In this document: in pieces, positions 1 to 4,525 of the stretch | Position numbering within the stretch: the first letter of the stretch is position 1 | Layout: every line of letters starts with the position of its first letter | Assembly (NCBI GenBank): GCA_023436225.1 | Contig: JAEZKA010000106.1 | Span: forward strand, 1-11,370 | DNA from: Bacillota bacterium | Lineage (GTDB): Bacteria; Bacillota; Clostridia; Lachnospirales; Lachnospiraceae | DNA: 11,370 nucleotides | Reading direction: 5' to 3' | Position numbers and translations under genes: made by a program | The notes under the pieces: model-generated | Seen by the model: only the letters and a program-made list of their open reading frames with translations | Told to the model about the DNA's origin: nothing | Databases searched by the model: none

Positions 1-57
1 AAATCCACGGAGGTGAATTTCCTCCTCTAGTTTTTGCAGTATTTCTTCATTTGTCAT
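1..57 (-). CDS. Putative tyrosine recombinase/integrase, N-terminal fragment cut by window edge
   Basis: Only the first 19 codons are visible, reading leftwards from an ATG at 57-55. The peptide begins MTNEEILQKLEEEIHLRGF. An acidic helix followed by a short L-R-G-[FLY]-type turn is how the SAM-like N-terminal (core-DNA-binding) domain of many XerC/D-type and phage-type tyrosine recombinases starts. A full Shine-Dalgarno (AAAGGAG on the minus strand, bases 74-68) lies 10 bases before the ATG, so a real gene start is well supported. The family call is tentative because 19 residues contain no catalytic residue (R, H-x-x-R, Y all lie beyond the edge). Such genes often sit in mobile elements, which would fit the accessory genes to its right. 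Other helical proteins cannot be excluded. Confidence 0.5.
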   Translation of the reverse strand, partial: MTNEEILQKLEEEIHLRGF

Positions 58-69
58 AATGTATGATCT

Positions 70-102
70 CCTTTAAAGTAGTTTGAGACTCTATTTTAAA
101 GG
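70..102 (-). promoter_or_regulatory. Inverted repeat overlapping the SD of the left-edge gene
   Basis: Bases 70-77 (CCTTTAAA) and 95-102 (TTTAAAGG) are perfect inverted repeats separated by 17 bases. In the minus-strand transcript the inner arm includes part of the AAAGGAG Shine-Dalgarno of the gene starting at 57, so folding would mask it. Whether the hairpin is used is unknown; it is AT-rich and therefore weak. Confidence 0.4.
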
Positions 103-216
103 TTTACGCTTTGTTTTCAAAGTGATAGAATGGAAAAAAGAGCCAAAAGGCACCCGACTCCAGCTTACGAACCACTGCGCTCGCAGTTTAGTGCTATGTT
201 TATTAAGAAGACTCAT
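91..216 (-). other. Hairpin-rich intergenic segment with a 41-codon ORF
   Basis: This stretch holds several small inverted repeats: CGCTTTG/CAAAGTG around a TTTT loop (107-124, one G-T pair), GCC-AAAA-GGC near 142-151, and a perfect ACTGCG/CGCAGT with a 2-base loop (174-187). On the minus strand an ATG at 216-214 opens a 41-codon frame ending at 91, with a core reading LRAQWFVSWSRVPFGSFF. No Shine-Dalgarno precedes that ATG, so translation is doubtful. The GC-rich palindrome and compact structure look more like the end of a repeated or mobile element than a gene. I have an unverified impression that this peptide pattern occurs as short hypothetical proteins in other Firmicutes, which would fit a dispersed repeat. 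Confidence 0.3.
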
Positions 217-242
217 GAATTAGAAGATAATAAGATTAGTGC

Positions 243-270
243 TTGTTACAAATAACGACTTAACTATATA
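243..270 (+). promoter_or_regulatory. Possible promoter for the MBL-fold gene
   Basis: TTGTTA at 243-248 and TATATA at 265-270 are separated by 16 bases, each matching the sigma-A consensus at four of six positions. Transcription would start near 277 and give a leader of about 90 bases containing a small GGAACG/CG(T)TTCC hairpin at 297-315. The match is modest in AT-rich DNA, so this is only a candidate. Confidence 0.3.
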
Positions 271-366
271 CAAGAATTTGAATTAGAATTTTAAATGGAA
301 CGAAATAACGTTTCCAGATAAATACTATTTAGATAAATAAAGAATTCAGAAGAGAGGTAATATGAA

Positions 367-1176
367 TTGTTAGAATTACAAAATAACTGGTTTGAATTTA
401 AAGAAGTTGCTAATAAAGTTTGGTTAATAGATGATAATGGTTTTGATAACATTTATTTAGTTGAAGGCAGAGAAAAGGCTCTTCTCATTGATACTGGTTG
501 TGGAGTGGGGGATTTGAAACAAATATTATCTACGTTAACTTCATTGCCTCTCATTGTAGTTAATACACATGGTCATCCTGACCATGTTTTAGGGGATGCA
601 CAATTTTATAATATACATATGGCTAATGAAGATGCATCGCTATTAAGTGAATATATTAATACTGACAGTAGAAAACTGATATTAGAAAATATGCTTCAAG
701 GTAAATATTCCTCTAAATTTTCAACTGAAAAGTGGTTAAATACCACAGTTAATAATATTATACCTATTAAAGATGGGCATAAATTTGATTTAGGAGATAG
801 AGAAATAAGAGTTGTTTCTATGCCAGGACATAGTGCTGGGTGCATTGGCTTGTTAGATGAACAGCAAAAACTATTTTTTTCTGGAGATTCAATTATTGAG
901 GGGGACATGTGGCTTCATTATAAAGATTCACTACCGTTAAGTACATATTTGCACAACATTAAACAGGTAAGTGCAATTTCAGAGAAGTTTGATAAGATAT
1001 TGCCTGGACATAATATATCTCCGATTAAAACTGATATTATAGATGAAATTATACAAGGAGTTTCTAAAATAATAGAAGGTAAATTAAAAGGTTTACCACA
1101 TCATACATTTATGGGAGATGGGTTGCTCTGCAAATTTAGTAGATGTGGAGTGGTATATAATCCTAATAATGTATAA
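367..1176 (+). CDS. MBL-fold metallo-hydrolase
   Basis: A 269-residue protein of the metallo-beta-lactamase superfamily, probably a soluble zinc-dependent hydrolase; the substrate cannot be told from sequence. The metal-site motifs are complete: T-H-G-H-P-D-H at residues 67-73, P-G-H-S-A-G with His155, S-G-D with Asp174, and P-G-H with His215. Length and spacing match the glyoxalase II-like branch. The start is a TTG at 367 preceded by AGAGAGG (351-357) with a 9-base gap; no in-frame ATG lies nearby. An out-of-frame ATG at 362 would give only three codons. No signal peptide is visible. The gene is clearly AT-richer than tatD/ksgA/carB downstream, which suggests acquisition. A VOC-fold gene follows after 52 bases, so a detoxification pair (glyoxalase I-like plus II-like) is possible but unproven. 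Confidence 0.85.
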   Translation: MLELQNNWFEFKEVANKVWLIDDNGFDNIYLVEGREKALLIDTGCGVGDLKQILSTLTSLPLIVVNTHGHPDHVLGDAQFYNIHMANEDASLLSEYINTDSRKLILENMLQGKYSSKFSTEKWLNTTVNNIIPIKDGHKFDLGDREIRVVSMPGHSAGCIGLLDEQQKLFFSGDSIIEGDMWLHYKDSLPLSTYLHNIKQVSAISEKFDKILPGHNISPIKTDIIDEIIQGVSKIIEGKLKGLPHHTFMGDGLLCKFSRCGVVYNPNNV

Positions 1177-1228
1177 ATTTGATTGATAACACCTATAATG
1201 ATACTTATATTTACCGGAGGAATAGTCT

Positions 1229-1648
1229 ATGAATGGGATGAATGCTAATGTCGGTGTAGGTCTGTTTGTTCAAGATATCGAAAAGATGGTTTCGTTTTAT
1301 AGAAACATCATGGAATTTGAGACCGACTGGGACGGCGGATTATTTGCTGAGTTTAAAACAAACAGTGGTCCTTTATCATTATTTATGTATGATCAAAAAG
1401 CTTTTGCAGAAGCTGTAGGTGAGTCCCATTACCCGCACAAGGGAATTAACCTGACAATGGAAATTGGCATTTGGCTTCCAAAATTTTCTGATGTTGACAG
1501 AGAATACGAGCGATTAATGACACTTGGAGTAAAGTCATTTACAGGTGAACCTGTAACCTATCCATTTGGTATACGAAATTTTTATGTTGCGGATCCTGAA
1601 GGTAATTTGCTTGAGATTGGAAGTAGAGCGCATGAGGAATCAATTTAA
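1229..1648 (+). CDS. VOC-superfamily protein (glyoxalase/bleomycin-resistance fold)
   Basis: A 139-residue protein with the paired beta-alpha-beta-beta-beta layout of the vicinal oxygen chelate superfamily. The first module starts V-G-V-G-L-F-V-Q-D followed by the typical helix with S-F-Y-R. The second ends in the hallmark N-F-Y-V-A-D-P-E-G-N-L-L-E-I (residues 117-130), with Glu129 in the usual metal-ligand position. The first strand lacks the usual His or Gln ligand, so classical glyoxalase I chemistry is uncertain; a binding/sequestration role or another substrate is equally possible. The ATG at 1229 has GGAGG at 1216-1220, 8 bases upstream. TATAAT at 1194-1199 could be a -10 element, but no good -35 sits at the right distance, so co-transcription with the MBL gene remains possible. 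Confidence 0.85.
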   Translation: MNGMNANVGVGLFVQDIEKMVSFYRNIMEFETDWDGGLFAEFKTNSGPLSLFMYDQKAFAEAVGESHYPHKGINLTMEIGIWLPKFSDVDREYERLMTLGVKSFTGEPVTYPFGIRNFYVADPEGNLLEIGSRAHEESI

Positions 1649-1727
1649 GGTGCAGGCAAAATTGGCTTAATATATTATATCAATGGGAAGATGAGTTGAT
1701 TCACAAAACGAAACGGAGATATGAGAT

Positions 1728-2165
1728 ATGAAAAAGAATCGTACGATACAGCTGCTATCTGCAATCATTTTGTTCCTTGGTTTTGTGCTATGCAGATATA
1801 TATTATTTACAGCCCATGGAATGAAGCAATGGCCTGTTATTCTTTTAATATTCGGGTGTATTGTCTTGGGTATCTCCGCTCTTTTGAACAGAAAGTGGGT
1901 ATCTCTATTCACTTCCTTTGGTTATTCTCTTAGTTTTGCAATTGGATCATTTTTACAATCGGATTTTCTCGATTCAGGCGGCGTATTGTCAAACAATCTA
2001 TGGAAAATATGGACATTATCTTATTTAGTAATCATTCTATTGGGAATTGTGCTTGAGCTAGTCAATGCGAAAACTACCCCTCCAAAACTAACGCAGGTTG
2101 AAATGAATAAGAAGCTGTTGTATAATGGTTGGGACTTGAATAATACCGACAGCAAACGAAAATGA
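1728..2165 (+). CDS. Hypothetical four-helix membrane protein
   Basis: A 145-residue protein I do not recognise. Four hydrophobic segments are clear, at about residues 9-29, 35-53, 57-77 and 94-112, followed by a polar Lys/Asn-rich C-terminal tail of about 30 residues. The short N-terminus is basic (MKKNR), suggesting a cytoplasmic N-terminus and, with four passes, a cytoplasmic tail. No catalytic motif is seen. The ATG at 1728 has a GGAG at 1715-1718 with a 9-base gap, better than the out-of-frame ATG at 1721. The gene is AT-rich like its two upstream neighbours and is followed by core genes, so it probably belongs to the accessory block. Confidence 0.7.
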   Translation: MKKNRTIQLLSAIILFLGFVLCRYILFTAHGMKQWPVILLIFGCIVLGISALLNRKWVSLFTSFGYSLSFAIGSFLQSDFLDSGGVLSNNLWKIWTLSYLVIILLGIVLELVNAKTTPPKLTQVEMNKKLLYNGWDLNNTDSKRK

Positions 2166-2188
2166 TATCCTTGTGCCGGCATATTTAT

Positions 2189-2216
2189 GCTGCCACCCAA
2201 ATTTGCGGGTAGCGGC
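2189..2216 (+). promoter_or_regulatory. Leader hairpin just upstream of tatD
   Basis: GCTGCCACCC (2189-2198) and GGGTAGCGGC (2207-2216) form a 10-bp stem with one mismatch and one G-T pair around an 8-base loop. No T tract follows, so it is not an intrinsic terminator. It ends five bases before the tatD Shine-Dalgarno (2222-2225) and could protect the mRNA 5' end or limit ribosome access. It sits at the composition boundary between the accessory and core genes. Confidence 0.45.
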
Positions 2217-2231
2217 AGAATGGAGATTAAC

Positions 2232-2996
2232 ATGATTTTTGAAACACACGCACATTATGAAGATGAAGCATTTGACATAGACCGGGAGGAGCTGCTGGAA
2301 AGGCTCCCGAAGCAGGGAATTGAATATGTAGTCGATATCTGCTCCAGTGTTGACAGCGTTGACCGGGTACTGAAGCTAGCTGATCAGTATCCTTATATTT
2401 ATGCTGCGGTAGGAATTCATCCGGAGGCAGCAAAGGAATTGAATGAAGAGAACTTCGGATGGCTTAAGGAAAGGGCCTCTCATCCGAAGAATCTCGCGAT
2501 TGGAGAAATAGGACTGGATTATTACTGGGATACCTCGGATCGGGATACTCAGAAGAAATGGTTTGAGCGCCAGATGGAGTTGGCAAGGGAGCTTAATCTG
2601 CCCCTGGTCATCCACAGCAGGGATGCGGCGAACGACACCTATCATATGCTGAAGGATGCGAAGGCAGATCGTCTTGGTGCAATTATTCATTGCTTCTCCT
2701 ATGGTGTGGAGCAAGCCAGACAGTATCTGAACATGGGCTTTTATCTCGGCATCGGCGGGGTCCTCACCTTTACCAACGGGAAGAAGCTGAAGGAGGTTGT
2801 AGAATATGCTCCTTTGGAACAGCTGGTACTCGAAACGGATTGCCCTTATCTGGCACCGGTACCCTTCCGTGGCAAACGTAATGATTCTACTTACCTGACT
2901 TATATAGCGCAGCAGCTGGCGGAGCTTAAGAAGGTGGATTATGAGACAGTTGTCAAAGTCACCTCAGAGAATGCAAAGCGTTTTTACCGCATCTAA
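2232..2996 (+). CDS. tatD: TatD-family metal-dependent DNase/hydrolase
   Basis: A 254-residue TIM-barrel amidohydrolase of the TatD/YabD family, cytoplasmic, with two-metal nuclease chemistry (3'-5' exonuclease / AP-site activity is reported for characterised members). All ligands are present: T-H-A-H (His6, His8), Glu92 in G-E-I-G-L-D, His128 in V-I-H-S-R, His153 in I-I-H-C-F-S, and Asp203 in E-T-D-C-P-Y. I chose the ATG at 2232 because the family starts M-I-F-[DE]-T-H-A-H and a GGAG (2222-2225) lies 6 bases upstream; in-frame ATGs at 2187 and 2220 would add residues foreign to the family. ksgA follows after 59 bases, probably in the same transcript. In many Firmicutes tatD is preceded by metG/metS and followed by rnmV; here accessory genes precede it and rnmV is absent. 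Confidence 0.95.
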   Translation: MIFETHAHYEDEAFDIDREELLERLPKQGIEYVVDICSSVDSVDRVLKLADQYPYIYAAVGIHPEAAKELNEENFGWLKERASHPKNLAIGEIGLDYYWDTSDRDTQKKWFERQMELARELNLPLVIHSRDAANDTYHMLKDAKADRLGAIIHCFSYGVEQARQYLNMGFYLGIGGVLTFTNGKKLKEVVEYAPLEQLVLETDCPYLAPVPFRGKRNDSTYLTYIAQQLAELKKVDYETVVKVTSENAKRFYRI

Positions 2997-3055
2997 GCAG
3001 ATTGAGAAAAGTATTTCACAGATTATTATGGTGAACAATAGGAATGGAGAGCTAT

Positions 3056-3919
3056 ATGGCGCAATTGGGAAATCCCAAGAATACGATTGAAATATTAAAT
3101 AAATATAAGTTTGTCTTCCAGAAGAAGTTCGGACAGAACTTTCTAATTGATACTCATGTATTGGATAAGATCATCCTGGCAGCAGGGATTACTAAGGATG
3201 ATTTTGTTCTGGAGATTGGTCCCGGAATTGGAACCCTGACACAGTACCTTTGTGAAAATGCGAGAGAGGTAGTAGCAGTTGAGATCGATAAGATGCTGCT
3301 TCCTATTCTGGAGGATACCCTATCCGAATATGATAATGTTACAGTAATTAATAGTGATATCCTTAAGCTGGATCTGAATGCTCTGGTTAAGGAGCGGAAC
3401 AATAATCAGCCGATTAAGGTGGTTGCTAATCTCCCCTATTATATTACAACACCGATTATTATGGACCTTTTCGAGCGCCATCTTCCACTTAATAATGTGA
3501 CAGTCATGGTGCAGAAGGAGGTTGCCGATCGTATGCAGGCATCTCCGGGAAGTAAGGATTACGGTGCCCTGTCACTGGCAGTGCAATATTATGCGAAGCC
3601 ATATATCGCTGCAAATGTTCCTCCTAATTGCTTTATGCCACGTCCGAATGTCGGCTCAGCAGTGATAAATCTGACCTTACATAAGGAAGCGCCGCTTGAG
3701 GTTAGGGATGAGAAGCTGCTATTTAGAATGATTCGTGCATCCTTCAACCAGAGGAGAAAGACCTTGATGAACGGTCTGAATAATTCACCTGAGATCGCCT
3801 TCTCCAAGGAGGAGGTAGGGCAGGCGTTAGCTGCACTTGGTATATCGGAGAATATACGAGGTGAGGCATTAACGTTGGAGCAGTTTGCTGCATTGGCTAA
3901 TCAGTTATCGAAGAAGTAA
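3056..3919 (+). CDS. rsmA: 16S rRNA (adenine1518-N6/adenine1519-N6)-dimethyltransferase
   Basis: RsmA/KsgA, 287 residues, dimethylates the two adjacent adenines in the 3'-terminal hairpin (helix 45) of 16S rRNA using SAM during late 30S assembly; loss gives kasugamycin resistance. Visible motifs are F-Q-K-K-F-G-Q-N-F-L-I-D (21-32), the SAM motif V-L-E-I-G-P-G-I-G-T-L-T (51-62), the acidic end of beta2 (V-E-I-D, 75-78), catalytic N-L-P-Y-Y (125-129), P-R-P-N-V-G-S-A-V (195-203) and F-N-Q-R-R-K-T-L (230-237). The ATG at 3056 is preferred: GGAG at 3046-3049 is 6 bases away and family members start near ...PKNTIEIL. An in-frame ATG at 3044 has no good SD. Downstream is a strong terminator, so the tatD-rsmA unit ends here. 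Confidence 0.97.
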   Translation: MAQLGNPKNTIEILNKYKFVFQKKFGQNFLIDTHVLDKIILAAGITKDDFVLEIGPGIGTLTQYLCENAREVVAVEIDKMLLPILEDTLSEYDNVTVINSDILKLDLNALVKERNNNQPIKVVANLPYYITTPIIMDLFERHLPLNNVTVMVQKEVADRMQASPGSKDYGALSLAVQYYAKPYIAANVPPNCFMPRPNVGSAVINLTLHKEAPLEVRDEKLLFRMIRASFNQRRKTLMNGLNNSPEIAFSKEEVGQALAALGISENIRGEALTLEQFAALANQLSKK

Positions 3920-3933
3920 ATACTATCATGAAT

Positions 3934-3975
3934 AAAAAGCCGGGAAAATCTACAAAGATTTCCTGGCTTTTTCTG
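3934..3975 (+). terminator. Intrinsic terminator after rsmA
   Basis: Bases 3934-3950 and 3957-3972 form a near-perfect stem of about 16 bp: AAAAAGCC pairs with GGCTTTTT, then GGGAAA pairs with TTTCCT through one G-T pair, then TC/GA past a single bulged A. The loop is TACAAA. The T tract is part of the stem's 3' side, and the A tract on the other side makes the element potentially bidirectional. It separates tatD-rsmA from carB. Confidence 0.9.
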
Positions 3976-4016
3976 TAATCATTGGAATTGTTGATGAATA
4001 ATATTTATAAATAAAA

Positions 4017-4149
4017 ATATAATTGCATAATTATAAATTGTATGTTATGATTATCTCAAGTCATTACAAGACATGATGAAGCATAAGAGATACTTATGAA
4101 TGAGCGCTCGAAATTTAATAAGTCATATAGTTGCATAATTATTAATTAT
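4017..4149 (+). repeat. Pair of 18-base direct repeats, 108 bases apart
   Basis: ATATA[A/G]TTGCATAATTAT occurs at 4017-4034 and 4125-4142 with a single mismatch; similarity continues weakly for about 15 more bases (both reach TATGAT). The second copy forms a perfect dyad, ATAATTA-T-TAATTAT, at 4135-4149. The AT richness makes chance similarity possible, but an 18-base near-identity within 110 bases is notable. It could be paired operator sites, the remains of a duplication, or element ends. Confidence 0.5.
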
Positions 4150-4337
4150 AAACTATGATAGATAGCAATAAACACTGGCAGCAAAAATGAATGAGAAGCT
4201 GCTTAAGAAGAAAAAATCGCAAATTTTTTTTGCCCATTTTTATACTTGAGATCAGTAATAACTTTATAACGATTAAACAATGGCGTTTAAATTCTCCCGG
4301 AAGATGTGAAAGTAATGAATCCAATGAAACAATATGA

Positions 4338-4367
4338 TTGGCATACTAGAGCATCTTGTTTTATAGG
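4338..4367 (+). promoter_or_regulatory. Weak candidate promoter for carB
   Basis: TTGGCA at 4338-4343 (five of six to consensus) is followed 18 bases later by TATAGG (4362-4367, four of six). A start near 4374 would give a leader of about 150 bases that includes the whole three-hairpin array. No better promoter was found between the rsmA terminator and carB, but the match is poor. Confidence 0.25.
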
Positions 4368-4410
4368 CTGGAACCAAACATTGTTTATGGTTTTATGAAT
4401 TGATAAGAAG

Positions 4411-4509
4411 CAGAAGGGAGAAAATAATCTCCCATCATAAAGTCAGAAGGGAGAATAACATCTCTCTTCGAAAAAGCAGAAGGGAGAATTAGCTCCCTTC
4501 TATAGAGAA
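4411..4509 (+). repeat. Three tandem 33-base hairpin units upstream of carB
   Basis: The 12-mer CAGAAGGGAGAA recurs exactly at 4411, 4444 and 4477, a strict 33-base period. In each unit the purine tract is the left arm of a stem with a 6-base loop. Unit 1: GGGAGA 4416-4421 with TCTCCC 4428-4433. Unit 2: GAAGGGAGA 4446-4454 with TCTCTCTTC 4461-4469 (one G-T pair). Unit 3: AGAAGGGAG 4478-4486 with CTCCCTTCT 4493-4501, nine perfect pairs. Left arms are identical while right arms and loops differ yet stay complementary, which points to a conserved RNA structure rather than a simple recent duplication. No T tract follows, so these are not standard terminators. Confidence 0.85.
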
Positions 4510-4517
4510 GAAAGGAG
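4493..4517 (+). promoter_or_regulatory. Possible SD-sequestering hairpin of carB, alternative to hairpin 3
   Basis: The right arm of hairpin 3 (CTCCCTTCT, 4493-4501) can instead pair with AGAAAGGAG (4509-4517), which contains the carB Shine-Dalgarno AAAGGAG. Eight of nine positions pair, across a 7-base loop. Pairing with the unit-3 left arm and with the SD are mutually exclusive, so this is a candidate translational on/off element. The pairing is seen in the sequence; its use in the cell is inference. Confidence 0.5.
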
Positions 4518-4525
4518 CTAAGGTC

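Larger units (their letters stand above)
3976..4410. other. AT-rich gene-free stretch upstream of carB
   Basis: No convincing gene is present. Seen: a spaced direct repeat of 18 bases (separate entry); a perfect 8-base palindrome GAGCGCTC at 4102-4109; a weak GCAAA/TTTGC hairpin near 4219-4233; and an AACCA/TGGTT hairpin at 4372-4392. A 27-codon ORF at 4315-4398 stops 12 bases before the hairpin array; it has only a weak SD-like GGAAG 11 bases upstream. A 60-codon minus-strand frame (4142-4324) starts with TTG and lacks an SD, so I do not call it. The length of this spacer is unusual beside the tight spacing elsewhere. Confidence 0.6.

Noticed and set aside
1183..1211. TTGATA-17-TATATT promoter before the VOC gene
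   Set aside because: Transcription would begin within the Shine-Dalgarno at 1216-1220, so it could not drive translation of this gene.
1721..1933. 70-codon plus-strand ORF overlapping the membrane protein
   Set aside because: Out-of-frame shadow; its start lies too close to the SD, and the 1728 frame gives a coherent four-helix protein.
2187..2231. Upstream in-frame starts for tatD
   Set aside because: They lie in or right after the leader hairpin, lack a well-placed SD, and add residues not seen in the family, which begins with M-I-F-[DE]-T-H-A-H.
3044..3055. ATG four codons upstream in rsmA
   Set aside because: The SD that matters (GGAG 3046-3049) lies downstream of this ATG and is correctly spaced for 3056.
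4142..4324. 60-codon minus-strand ORF upstream of carB
   Set aside because: TTG start without an SD in AT-rich DNA; the hydrophobic content is expected from T/A-rich codons.
4411..4509. CRISPR array, suggested by the strict 33-base spacing
   Set aside because: Only 12 bases are exactly repeated, the intervening parts are complementary to the repeat rather than unique spacers, there are just three units, and no cas gene is near.
4411..4525. PyrR attenuation leader or T-box for carB
   Set aside because: No PyrR binding-loop consensus, no T-box sequence and no terminator T tract in the leader; the repeated stems do not resemble either.
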